Of a stretch of 42,047 nucleotides of DNA, positions 18,880-28,435 are shown piece after piece (position 1 is the first letter of the stretch; each line of letters starts with the position of its first letter). The translations under genes were made by a program, and so were the position numbers. The stretch spans positions 5,049,046 through 5,091,092 of the forward strand of contig BFEA01000007.1 in NCBI GenBank assembly GCA_003427395.1. The letters are read 5' to 3'. This stretch comes from Chara braunii (Eukaryota; Streptophyta; Charophyceae; Charales; Characeae). Under the pieces are notes generated by a model that worked only from the letters and a program-made list of their open reading frames with translations, was not told where the DNA came from and searched no databases.

Positions 18880-19740
18880 CTACTTGGGCTCCTCCCTTCG
18901 CTCGGTTCCACAGGGACTCGAGTAGAATTTCCCATCTTTTACTCAATCGATCTCTTCCCCTGCCATAGCTTCGCGCACCAATTTCCTCCTCTATCTTCTA
19001 TTCTACTGACCTATCACTCAAACTAACCCTGTCATGTAAGTCGCCCGGGGCAAAAACCCCTATTTCACATTTTTACTCGCCTGATTTCAATTACGAATTG
19101 GGAGAGAGACACTACTTTCTGCCCCACCATAGCCAGTTTCCTCCATATCTCCGCGCGGCTCATTCTCTCTCTCTCTCTCTCCTTCCGTACTAACTCTTTG
19201 CTAAATCCGACTTCAAAATCGGACTCACCCGTCCCTAAAACCCCACCTTAGTCTCTTTTCTCACTCGATTCCTCTGAGAATCGAGTGAGTTGTCCTTTCT
19301 TGCTCCCGTCGTGCTTGCTTTCCTTCGCGCCCATTGTCCGAACGCACGAAGCACTACTTACCGTCCAGGTTTGGCCCCTGCTTACTGCCTCCTTGCTTCC
19401 TCGTTCTGTAGTGCTCCTTTCTCCTTCCTAACTCTAATTCTACTAACTTTCTACCTAAACTAACACTAGATTTGAGCTCGCCCAGCCTAGAAACTCCATA
19501 ATCCCATCTTCAATCACTCGTTCCCTCCGAGAGGCGAGCGAGTCATGCTAATCTTGCTCTGCTCGTTCACACCTTCATAGCTCCGCGGAGGCTCTTTCTT
19601 TATTAAATTTATTTCTACTAATTATCCTTCAAAACTAACTTCGCCATCGGTCTTGCCTTAGCCTGAAACCCCAAAATCATCCCTCTGCTCGCCCGATTTT
19701 GTGAAGAATCAAGCGAGTTGCTCGTATCCCGCTGCGCCCC
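18880..19740. repeat. Degenerate repeat family with ACTCGATTC-type hairpins
   Basis: The best member is TCACTCGATTC (19261-19271), loop CTCTGA, GAATCGAGTGA (19278-19288), an 11-bp perfect stem. Related, less perfect hairpins lie near 18890-18925, 19075-19110, 19512-19545 and 19686-19720. Each is preceded by CTAACT/TAAACTAAC-type text and CTCGCC..CC, suggesting a repeat unit of about 170-250 bp. Non-coding. Confidence 0.65.
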
Positions 19741-19959
19741 GCCTGTCTCCCTCCCAGCGGCCATCTCCGACTCCACTCTGCACGTACCCGTCGCGGTTTG
19801 AAGTCCGGATTCATTCGCTCCCTCTTCTACCTCGCCCCGGTCTCTTGTCGCTGCGCTAACCCAGACACCGCAACGGGCACTGATCAGCAGGATGGCGATT
19901 ATGGAAGCCGAAATCGCCGAATCCTTCAACCCCGACGTCGCAGCGCTTGATCCCGCAGT

Positions 19960-20275
19960 TATATGGTAATGCTGCTCAACAGCTCGAGCTATCCTGGGGG
20001 AAACTTCGAAGGGAACCAGTTACTAGACGGTTCGACTAGTCTTTTGTCTCTATACCCAAGTCTGTCGAATAGTGCACTTACTGCCCCGCTACCTTAATGG
20101 CCTGGTCCTATTGTCCGACAATCCCAGTCGTCTCCCTTCCTATACTCACCTCATACCTGCAGCCGCCCGCCTTGTTTCATCTCCTACTGCTGCCTCCGTC
20201 AGTAGCGGAACAACTTCAGCTGTCCTGCGGGACGCTTCGGAGGGAACCGCCTACCAGGCGGTTCGAAAGCCCTCC
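19960..20275. repeat. Two related units with GAACC...GGTTC hairpins
   Basis: GAACCGCCT (20244-20252) and AGGCGGTTC (20256-20264) form a perfect 9-bp stem with loop ACC. A diverged unit at 20013-20033 has GAACC...GGTTC at the same 21-nt length. Both follow CTTCG(A/G)AGG. The GGTTCGA text resembles a tRNA T-loop and lies just before SINE-body homology, so these may be old SINE heads. Confidence 0.6.
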
Positions 20276-20455
20276 ATAGGGAAGTTTGACGCCCGCCTGT
20301 TTAGAGGTACGCCACTGATCCCCCCCCCCCCCCGAGTGGCATTGAGCAAAGACCGTTGTTGTTCATAGAGGGAGGGGACCGGAGTGGGGGCATAGTGACC
20401 AGCCTATAGAAGAAGCTCGACTCAGATGCTATTGGCTGGCCCTTGCCAGAAATTG
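20276..20455 (+). mobile_element. Second, diverged copy of the SINE body
   Basis: Homology to 12328-12490 is clear: GACGCCCGCC, then CCCCC-GAGTGGCATTGA, GTTCATAGAGGGAGGGGACCGGAG, AGAAGAAGCTCG, GATGCTA. It has an expanded C run (20322-20333). The tRNA-like head is absent or highly diverged. Having two copies 8 kb apart supports a mobile family. Confidence 0.8.
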
Positions 20456-20879
20456 CCCATCCTACTCGGGCATTTACCCACTATCCTTCGGGCCGGAACT
20501 GGCACGCCCACGCCAAAAACCTCTCACAACAGGTCGTCGGTGGCGTGCGGTAAGCTTCAGAGGGCTCCGCCACCTAGGCTTTCGTCTGGCCCGTGGGCTA
20601 ACCACTCACCGGCTCGCATGCACGTCGAACTCCTTTTTAGGATAGAGAGATTTCGTCAACACCTCGAACACGTGAAAACCCAGACGGCCCGCCAAAGGAG
20701 GCGCGTGCTCAAGGTCCTCCATTGCTGCGACGGTCACCCGTGGCCGGTGTCACGTCCGACTTACGGGAAGTCAAAGCATAAAGTCATACAATAGCGACAA
20801 AGAAATAATAATAACAATGTTTAGAAACTTTTCATCGTCAGAACATGACGACAAGAAAAGAAAAAGAACCTCTAATATC

Positions 20880-21440
20880 GTTCTGACGTTGCTTACGGCA
20901 AAACCAAGGGGGATAGCCCTGTCGGGCGCTCAACCCCTAGGCTCAACCTTGCTGTCCCTATACTCCGCGCGCTGCCGCTGCTGCACCTCCATCCCAGAAT
21001 CTCCCGGACCAATGTCAGATACCGTAACCAATAGTGCTATACCCAAGGCTGGTTCTAGCACAGGCGGTAGCTTATATGAGCGGATACCATGCGGCGCACC
21101 AGTCTATTGAAACGTCCCAGAGCCAACTAATCTTACACCCACTAAACTTTCCGCGTCCACCGCTCCGACGCCGCCTAACGGCAAAACCAAGGGGAATAGC
21201 CCTGTCGGGCTCTCAATCCCTTGGCCCCTTCGCGCTACTCTTGATATCCCGCGTCGTCGCCTCTCGATCCCTAAAACTCTCTAATGAAAGTCGAACGCCG
21301 TAACCACTGATGCTAAGCCCAAGTCTGGGTTTGGCTCTGTCAGACGACTACATAAATGGACACCGCGCGACTTGCGGGCCTACCGAAGACGCTTCAAAAA
21401 CCTCCTTGTTGTCAATGTTGTTCCCCGTACGTACGCATAG
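20880..21440. repeat. Tandem duplication, ~283-bp unit
   Basis: GGCAAAACCAAGGGGRATAGCCCTGTCGGGC starts at 20897 and 21180. Later landmarks (GTAACCA at 21024 and 21300; AAATGGACACCGCGCGACTTGC versus GCGGATACCATGCGGCGCACC) keep an offset of 276-283 bp. Non-coding. Confidence 0.88.
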
Positions 21441-21933
21441 ATCATAGGCGAGTACATCAATCAACGAGACATAATCTTTCTAATCCTGGCTTAATCCGAA
21501 AGAAAAATTTGGTCGGCGACCACGCCGGTTTTCACAATCATCAAAAGGAAAAAGAGATCATGCGCACCTTCAATCTACGCGCCCACTCACTCTCTACTCT
21601 AGTCAACCACTCAGTCAACGTAAACCATAGACTCAAGACTTTAAACCAAAGCTATTTTTTGTCGTCTGCAAAGACCAGGGCGGATACCCTTGTAAGTATT
21701 CGCACCGACAACGTGCAGAGACCAACAGGGCCTAGCCACGCACGCAACCCATAACTGCTGAAACACAGACCTGAACTCTAATCTTGAGTATACATTCAGC
21801 CAGCTCGTGCTCTACTTCATATGGGTTGCCTGCCTCGATTTTGGGGGGGGATTGCCCTACATGGCTGCGAGGACCCTTCAGATAGCCTACATGGGCCATC
21901 TGAGCCGTGTTAAGGGGATCCGTTGCTGAGGTT

Positions 21934-21934
<1 letters not shown>
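21441..21934. other. No gene seen
   Basis: Only short frames without recognisable domains. The part 21712-21755 is repeated at 22236-22286, next to the adapter. Confidence 0.5.
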
Positions 21935-22015
<81 letters not shown>

Positions 22016-22059
22016 CTGTATACACACACACCCTTAAAAAAAAAAAAAAAAAAAAAAAA
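21935..22059. repeat. (CT)n microsatellite followed by (CA)n and poly-A
   Basis: CT run 21935-22013, a short CA run 22022-22031, poly-A 22036-22059. Confidence 0.97.
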
Positions 22060-22132
22060 GGCACATATGTGCCACAACACTAATTTGCACATGGCGTAGC
22101 TAGGCCCTGTACACACACACAGCCCTTACACC

Positions 22133-22380
22133 ATAGCTACGACGAGAAGGAGGGGGGGGAGCAATAGGAAAAGAACTAGAGGAGGACGATTCATTCTGAT
22201 TTTGCACATTTTGTGAGTAGTGCAGCCAAGTCGTAAGAGTCACTTGCAGAGACCAACAGGGCTTATCTACGCGAGCAACCCATAACCTGTCTCTTATACA
22301 CATCTAGATGTGTATAAGAGACAGACGAGAAGGAGGAGGGGGAGCAATAGGAAAAGAACTAGAGGAGGACGAGATAGGAG
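22133..22380. other. Duplicated segments flanking the adapter; suspect assembly join
   Basis: Sequence after the adapter (22325-22372) nearly repeats 22140-22190 (ACGAGAAGGAGG...GGAGCAATAGGAAAAGAACTAG). Sequence before it (22236-22286) nearly repeats 21712-21755. Both sides therefore look like alternative versions of nearby text joined through an adapter-containing read. Confidence 0.8.
22287..22324. other. Tn5 mosaic-end junction adapter (sequencing artefact)
   Basis: CTGTCTCTTATACACATCT followed directly by AGATGTGTATAAGAGACAG is a 38-bp perfect palindrome made of two Tn5 transposase mosaic ends. It is the circularisation junction of Nextera-type mate-pair libraries. It is not genomic; a minus-strand frame through it starts MCIRDR, a known hallmark of this adapter in databases. 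Confidence 0.98.
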
Positions 22381-22440
22381 GCAAAGTTCATGACGAGGAG
22401 TAGGAGTACAACTGTTTTTTTTTTTTCTTTTTCTTTTTTT

Positions 22441-22585
22441 TTCGGACAATATAGGGGCTTTGGACCGGAATCTGGACAGGGGATCCGGATCGGTCCGGAT
22501 ATTCCGGAATATTCCGGTTTCCCAGAAGTCCGGAAGGGCACTGGGGGTCCGGGGTCCAGATTCGGTCCGGTGTGTGGTCCGGCGT
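22441..22585. repeat. TCCGG-rich low-complexity stretch
   Basis: About ten CCGG cores in 120 bp, in forms TCCGGA, TTCCGG and GTCCGG, without fixed spacing. It abuts the truncated end of element D. Confidence 0.75.
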
Positions 22586-22896
22586 AGCTATGGTTTATAC
22601 CCAGCCTTCTCGAGAAACAGCAGGCCATTGACCATTACAAACTCATCAGAAGTAACTTTGTCCTTCGCTTCAAGTCTGCGTATGATCTTTGACATAAATG
22701 GATCCTCGCGATAGGCTTCCACCAGGGATCAAGTAACATTGTCCACAAGCCCAAACTCAGTGATCAGTGCACCCAGCAAGTCCGTCCTACGAGACAGCGC
22801 ATCAGCAACTTTGTTATACTTCCCTTTGAGGTACTGGGGTTCGAAGTCATATTGCTCAATGACTTCGATCTAGTGTTTCAGCGCATCGGAGAGCAC
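22586..22896 (-). pseudogene. Element D: tether and integrase start, truncated
   Basis: The minus strand reads KGKYNKVADALSRRTDLLGAL, ITEFGL, then SDEFVMVNGLLFLEKAG up to about 22593, colinear with B at 30298-30520. The integrase core is absent. Confidence 0.8.
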
Positions 22897-23062
22897 TGGT
22901 TGGGTTCTCATCCACTTCAGGGTATGATGATCAATCCTAGCGTAGAAGAACCTCCCAAGGAGGTAGTGCCTTCGGTGGGTGGTTGGGTTCTCATCCACTT
23001 CAGGGTATGATGATCAATCCTGGCGTAGAAGAGCCTCCCAAGGACGTAGTGCCTCCAGTGGG
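22897..23062 (-). repeat. 83-bp tandem duplication in element D
   Basis: TGGTTGGGTTCTCATCC starts at 22897 and 22980. The copies differ at several sites (for example AACCTCCCAAGGAGG versus GAGCCTCCCAAGGACG). The length is not a multiple of three, so the frame shifts after the RNase H motif. Confidence 0.95.
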
Positions 23063-23640
23063 TTAGCGCCTTGTAGATTGCATAGAGTTCCTTCTCATAG
23101 GTGGACTTAGCCAACTTCTGAGAGGGCATCTTTTTGGGCATGTGCTCGATTGGCCTCAACTTTGGCCCCTCCTGCTGCGCAAGCACGACACCAATGCCAT
23201 ATTGCCTGGCATCCGTGGTTACTATGAATGGCTTGTCAGGCTCAGGAAGTTTCAAGACCTCATGGTGTGTTAAGGAGTGCTTCAGATGTTTGAAAGCAGC
23301 CTCACACTTGTCTGTCCACTCCCAAGGGGTGTCAAGGCGCGTCAGGTCTGTCAAAGGGGCGGCCACTATGCTATGGTTCTTTACAAAGTTACAGTAGTAG
23401 TCGGTCATCCCTAAGAAGGACCTCATCTCAGTCACAGACTGAGGACGCGGCCAGTCACGAATGCTGGCCACCTTCGCATCATCGGGCTTCAATCCCTCCG
23501 CGGAAATCTCATGATCCAGGTACAAGATCCGGATGCGGCCAAACTCACACTTTTGTCGGTTAATCTTGAACTGGTGCTGCCGGAGGAGACTAAGGACTTT
23601 GTCTAGATGGCCAACATGCTCCTCGACAGCCCTACTAAAG
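22917..23640 (-). pseudogene. Element D: RT connection and RNase H
   Basis: Contains ASIRDWPRPQSVTEMRSFLGM, WEWTDKCEAAFKHL, then FIVTTDARQYGIGVVLAQ (first Asp) and STYEKELYAIYKAL (Glu present). DHHTLKW stands in the place of the SDHETL motif. The frame is then broken by an 83-bp tandem duplication. Confidence 0.88.
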
Positions 23641-24397
23641 ATAAGTATGTCATCGAGGTACACGATGCAAACTTGTCCAGGTAGTCATGAAAGATCAGGT
23701 TCATGGCGTGCTAAAAGGTGCCAGGAGCATTGCAAAGGCCGAAAGGTATCACCACAAACTCGTACAGACCGTACCTGGTCTGAAAAGCTATTGTGTGTTG
23801 ATCCTCGGGCCGGATTGCAATCTGATGGTACCCGGACATCTTACTGAAGTACCGAGACCCTTGCACTCGGTCCAATAAGTCATCGATGCTCGGTAGGGGC
23901 TCTGCATTCTTCACAGTGATGGCATTGAGGCCCCTATAGTCAATGCACATCCTCAAGGTTCCTCCCTTCTTCTGTACAAATAAGACAAGAGATCCGTAAG
24001 GGGAAACACTAGGCCGGATCCAACCCTTCTCTATGAGTTCCTTGAATTGTCGGCAAAGCTCATCGAGCTCAGCTGGAGACATTCGATAGATCCTACCCTT
24101 CAGAATACTAGACCCTGGGATAATCTCAATCACGTGGACGACCTCCCTCTCAACAACCCCTTTCGGCTCTTCAAATAGATTAGGGTACCTAGCGACCGCT
24201 CCCTCTATCTCTGAAGGCATTTTCACCGGCTCGCCCTCTGCAGAGACATAAACTAAGTATAAACCCTCCTCCAGTTTTTGCTTAAAATAATTATAAAATG
24301 CGGCTGCACACATGCATCCGTAGGACTCTATCAGATTACTAGCTTTGCACTTTCGTATTCTGGCGGTGCCCCCTCCGGGCAAAGTGTGTTTGACCAC
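23640..24397 (-). pseudogene. Element D: reverse transcriptase
   Basis: Contains the full connector ([16 protein letters not shown]), [28 protein letters not shown] and [13 protein letters not shown], then YLDDILIF at the end. Motif A is damaged: KMSGYHQI replaces KIDLKSGYHQI through a 9-bp deletion that removes the catalytic Asp. A TAG follows PGTF (about 23711-23713) where B has CAG, and a one-base loss near 23672 breaks the frame before YLDD. Confidence 0.9.
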
Positions 24398-24399
24398 CT

Positions 24400-24730
24400 T
24401 TCGGTCCTAGTGAAACTGGGGTTGTGCAACCGAAAGATAGTAAAAACCCAACAAGATATCCGTGGGGAGATCATCGCTGACTAGGAACGAGACTCGATGT
24501 CTCAGTTCCCCTCCCGCGCACGGGAAACGACACTCAATGTCTTTGAGGTAGTCGGTGACTACCATGCGCTGTTTGTTGGCACAGGTCGACTCCACAGGTC
24601 GACTAAGACGTTGCACTCGCCCATGTAAGTGCAGCCTCTCAACGCACGCGCGACTGATGAAGTTCCTCGTCGAGCAAGTATCACAAAAGGCCCCGGCCTT
24701 GCGGCCGCCTATATTCACCTAGCCGACAAA
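24400..24730 (-). pseudogene. Element D: aspartic protease
   Basis: The text NIGGRKAGAFCDTCSTRNFIS aligns with B's VDVGGQKVGAFADIGST. The active-site D-T-G is changed to D-T-C. The second conserved loop reads PTDILLGFYYL. The Gly loss makes activity unlikely. Confidence 0.82.
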
Positions 24731-24922
24731 CAACTCACCCTTAGGAGCTTTAGCTATGGCCGTCCAAGAAGCTAGCGGGTCCGATCTAGACCAGTCCTCC
24801 TCTAGCTCCCCTCAGGACTCAAACACATCCTCGAACAGAGGAGCGATTGGTCCGAATGTGTTTGAGTCAGTAGCTTGGGCCATCTCTCGAGATAGTGAGG
24901 GTGTGTCCACCACCTCGACCCT

Positions 24923-24964
24923 AGCAGGAACAACTACTATTCCTACTGGCCCGACGTGTTTCCC
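24923..24964 (-). promoter_or_regulatory. Candidate -1 frameshift signal, element D
   Basis: Minus strand: heptamer GGGAAAC (24958-24964, read G GGA AAC in gag phase), a 10-nt spacer, stem arm AGTAGGAA (24940-24947) containing the gag TAG, loop TAGTAGTTG (24931-24939), arm TTCCTGCT (24923-24930). The stem is 8 bp with one U-G pair. Pol continues in the -1 frame as GPVGIVVVPARVEVV. Confidence 0.8.
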
Positions 24965-25156
24965 GGAGCAGTGCTAGAACTGCTGGCGACATTGCTACCC
25001 GGGGAAGCGGAGGAGACCGATGCCTGTCCCATCGTATGCGGGATCTTTTCCGTCACCTTCTTATTCCGGCACTTGAATTGGTTATGGCCATATTGGCCAC
25101 AACGGATACAAGCCTGCCGGGTGTAACGGTCTCTCCACACGTCCTCAGTAAGTCCT
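24943..25156 (-). pseudogene. Element D: nucleocapsid zinc knuckle at the end of gag
   Basis: VWRDRYTRQACIRCGQYGHN leads into the knuckle C-x2-C-x4-H-x4-C, followed by a Ser/Ala-rich tail ending PGNTSGQ and TAG. The knuckle binds RNA in the particle. Element B has the same layout at 28253-28435. The N-terminal gag is missing because of the junction at 25156. Confidence 0.88.
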
Positions 25157-25269
25157 GCATTCGTGTATTATTGGTGCAATGCTGCTCTCTGGACACAGTG
25201 TGACTATCTGGCTTTAATGTGATGGTGTAATCTGGATTTGTCATCTCGCTGTTGCTTATATTCCTTGCA
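25157..25269 (+). mobile_element. Element B: 3' remnant of the 5' LTR
   Basis: These 113 bp match 32868-32980, the end of B's 3' LTR, with six mismatches by eye, and end in TTGCA just before the primer site. The rest of the LTR (over 900 bp by comparison with 31939-32867) is missing. Confidence 0.92.
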
Positions 25270-25272
25270 ATT

Positions 25273-25284
25273 TGGTATCGGAGC
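25273..25284 (+). other. Primer-binding site of element B
   Basis: TGGTATCGGAGC, initiator-Met-tRNA type with the same A-to-G variant as element E, 3 bases after the LTR end. Confidence 0.8.
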
Positions 25285-26550
25285 TGGTTCATATTGCGCT
25301 TCATTGGTTCTTCGCAATAGCTATTGGTGCTTCGCATGAGGTGTGGGGCAGTGATAAGTCATTGGCGTTGAACATTGGGCGGCCCAGGGTAGAGTGGGCG
25401 CGCCAGGGAGCTATGTGGTGACATACGGGGTGTATGCTGGATGATGAGAGCTCGCTGATGTGACATATTAAGCCGAGGTGGAACTGCATTCTGCTGTTGG
25501 TTGTGTCGAGGCAAAGACCGGTCATCATAATTGCACATCAGGTTGCCGGTGAGAAATCTGTGGTTGGGGGCAGCATTTATGAGGTACGTCGCTCTCTTCC
25601 TTATCTACCCTCTTCGTTACTTCTTACCGTGAGGAAGTGAGTTCTGTCTTGAGAGTCCTCTCGATGTGAGGTGTCGCGAGCGCTCAACCTTGAGAGTCAA
25701 CATTCTTCCTGGGCAGCAAGCTGGTGGGAGACGGGCGAAGCCTCTGAAGGGCCCTGGACGAAGCCCTCGGGTCACGGTCACCATGCCAACCCGCTGGGAC
25801 TAGTACACGCATGCTTTGCTGCAAGTCCTTGGTTCTGCTGCTTGCGCAATAGAGGTCATGCAGGGCATGCCAGCCCTTTGACAGACGCTTACCAGACCGT
25901 CTTCAAATATTTCTGGTTGGGGACTCGGTATTGAATCTGACTGTGATCGTCGTCCTGTCTGCGACGTTAAATAATTCTTGAGGAGATGGGGGCTCTCCTT
26001 AAATCCCTCCTGATCAGCCAGATCAACCGGGTGTAAGGCTTGTTGCATGCGAGGGTAAATAAAGTGCAGGGGCTGGCGGGTTAGGCGTTGACTTGGGGCA
26101 CAGGGGTGGGCCGGATTGCACACCTTCAGACACGCTGCTCAACCAGATGCTCAGGACGTTGACACAAAGTGACCACTGAAGAAGGATACAGGGGGAGGGG
26201 GGATTCCGGTAACTGTTCGCAGTGGCAATCAACAGACAATCTGCCATCAAGCATACATCTCCAACAAGAGATGTTATTTTTATTTTTGATTATCTAGTTG
26301 TTACAGACTTGACTAACAACTGACAGACAACTACAGACAGATTAGATCTTTGTTGTATAGCAATCTGTTCTAGGATAATCTAAAAATAGATATGATATTT
26401 CCTGTAGGATCTGACATTAGTTGATTACTATATCACCTAACTGTTTTTGTTCCATCCGACCGAAATTAATTGTGATTCATAATCGGTTGTGTGTCAGGCT
26501 AAGGTAGGATTCAGTGTGGATTCTAGTTCATATCACACACACTGTAGCTC
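25285..26550 (+). other. Long leader of element B
   Basis: A non-coding leader of about 1.27 kb between primer site and gag ATG. The part 26255-26480 is AT-rich. Packaging or internal ribosome functions are typical for such leaders, but nothing specific is visible. Confidence 0.65.
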
Positions 26551-27979
26551 ATGAGTGATGCAAGCACTAGTGAGGAGGAGTTGTTAGTGGACGACTGTAG
26601 GACTACTCGTGGGACTGCTCGTAGTCGACCCTTGACATTCTTGGAGTTAGGTCCAGGAGACGAGAGAAGATTGCGGAGAGAGGCTAGAGAGAGAGCGGCG
26701 GCAAGGAGAGTGAGGGCAGTTGAGGATAGTGCCAGGACTAGAATTTCAGCTACCTCTTCACAGTCCACTTCGTCAGGAGTCAATCAGAGTGGCTCTCAGG
26801 GGTCCATTAGTGAGACTGCTAGCTTGCGAGTCAGCCAGCAGACTCAACTCACGCCGGAGGATTTAGAAATCCGGCAAGCAGAAGAACTTCAGGATGAGCT
26901 AAAGCGGCAGTTGGACGAAGCAGCAGAGAGGAGAAGAAAAGCAATTCTCAGAAAGGCTAGACTAGGAAGTAGAGTGCAGGAGCTAGGCAGACTGGAAGGG
27001 CTAGATGGGACCTTGCTGTCCGTGTGCTGCGTAATGCCTTACTATCAGTGGCAGAAGCGCAAAATGTCCAACAGGAATTGCTGGCCGAATTGGTTGCAGG
27101 CCAGAAACAAATCCTGACTGAACTTCGGGCTCCTCATACAATGATGAGGCAGCCACAGTTTGCTGTAGTTCCCCCTGCAGGTGTGGGTCCTTCATCGATG
27201 CCGCAACCCACAGGGCCAACTTTCTCTCCTATGTTTGGCATGCCCCATCCAGGTGGTTTAGTAGCAACTAGTGGTCCGGTTCATAGAGTCTCAGCCGTAC
27301 CATCTACGACAGTGGTCACTACAGTCCCACTGTCAAGCCAGGGCCAGGTTAGTGTGCAACAACCTGTTTCAGTGGCTATGCAGCCGCTGCAGCAAGCCCC
27401 TGGGCCCATGCAACCTATGCAGTGGATGCCCAAAATACCTTTGATGAGTCCCAAGCCCTTCTTTGGCGATAGGAAGAAGGATGAGGACTTAGACACCTGG
27501 GTGAGGATTGTGCCTACTTATGTGAGGCACAAGCTCACCGACCAGAGCAAGAAGTTGTAATGGTTGCCTCCTTTTTAGAGGGGTCAGCACCCCGCTGGTT
27601 GAATGGCTTAGTGCAGCAGCAGGGCTACGGTCAAAACTTCGATGCCTGGGCACAGGCCCAAATATTGGAAGAGTTCGTACGGTCCGTGTATAACAGGTGG
27701 CATGACCCGCAGGGGGCTCAGAAGGCCACCGATGCTATCAACAGTCTTTGTTCCCGCAGGTTCAAGAATGCTAGAGAGCTAACGGACATCGTAGAACGTT
27801 TACTCGTGGTACCTGGTGTGCGTTTTGACCAGCAGGTTCTCCTGACGGATTACCTAAGGTGCCTACCTACAGAGGTAAGGACCAAGCTGGTTGATGAGGC
27901 CTATGTCGAACAGCACACCTTCGCTACTTTTAGTAAGAAATCTCTGGAAATAGAGGCAAAGCTGGGATCCGCGCATTAG
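26551..27979 (+). pseudogene. Element B: gag (coiled coil, Pro/Gln linker, capsid)
   Basis: From ATG 26551 the protein starts acidic (SDASTSEEELLVDD). It then has an Arg/Glu-rich coiled coil with RREARERAAARRVRAVED and a second helix ELQDELKRQLDEAAERRRKA. The frame shifts near 27020-27030 into a Pro/Gln/Val-rich linker (27150-27440) and the capsid start KPFFGDRKKDEDLDTWV. It shifts again at 27558-27562, where TAATG joins two frames, to VASFLEGSAPRWLNGL and LCSRRFKNARELTDIVERLL, the rest of a retrotransposon-gag capsid domain. TAG closes it at 27977. Two frameshifts and two stops before the zinc knuckle show decay. Confidence 0.85.
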
Positions 27980-28030
27980 GTATCTCATGATGGTAGGAAG
28001 AGACTTCCCCAGGACTAGAAGAAGGGTCCG

Positions 28031-28435
28031 TTGATGTTCGTGGACCATGATGGTCAAACGACAGAGATTGGCAGTTTCCCAGACCTTGGGGAGGTGACAG
28101 AGCACGATGGGGCTAGTGAGACTTCGGATGGGAGAGTCGTGTCACCCATCAAGGAAAAGGCTAGGGGGACCGGGAAGAAGAAGGTAGTACGGTCCACGGG
28201 TCAGGGCGACCAAGGAACACCCGCATGGGTAAAACTTGGTTTAGAGTATGAGGTGTGGAGGGACCGAGTTGCTAGGGGTACGTGCATGAACTGTGGCAAC
28301 TATGGCCACACGTCTCGAACGTGCAGAGGCAAGAAAGTCTTGACGAGGGTAGCCTCACCAACGGTGGTGGGACTTTCTTCGAACTCTGGCGGTGCTTCTG
28401 CGAGCACTTCGCAGGGAAACACCTCGGGCCAGTAG
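28031..28435 (+). pseudogene. Element B: nucleocapsid zinc knuckle and gag end
   Basis: Same phase as the capsid part. A charged linker leads to VWRDRVARGTCMNCGNYGHT, a knuckle of C-x2-C-x4-H-x4-C type, then a Ser/Gly tail ending QGNTSGQ and TAG (28433-28435). The final residues match element D exactly (GNTSGQ). Confidence 0.9.

Larger units (their letters stand above)
22586..25156 (-). mobile_element. Element D: truncated Ty3/gypsy element, minus strand
   Basis: Reading on the minus strand from 25156: end of gag with zinc knuckle, frameshift signal, protease, RT, RNase H and the first part of the integrase, which stops near 22590. It is the same family as element B, with shared phrases throughout. 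Both ends are abrupt: it meets the LTR remnant of B at 25156/25157 and the TCCGG stretch at about 22586. No LTR of its own is present. Confidence 0.9.

Noticed and set aside
22100-22303. Minus-strand ORF starting MCIRDR
   Set aside because: Its start is translated from the Tn5 mosaic-end adapter.
27558-27562. TAATG as a stop-restart signal within gag of element B
   Set aside because: It falls in the middle of the capsid domain, so a one-base indel is the simpler explanation.
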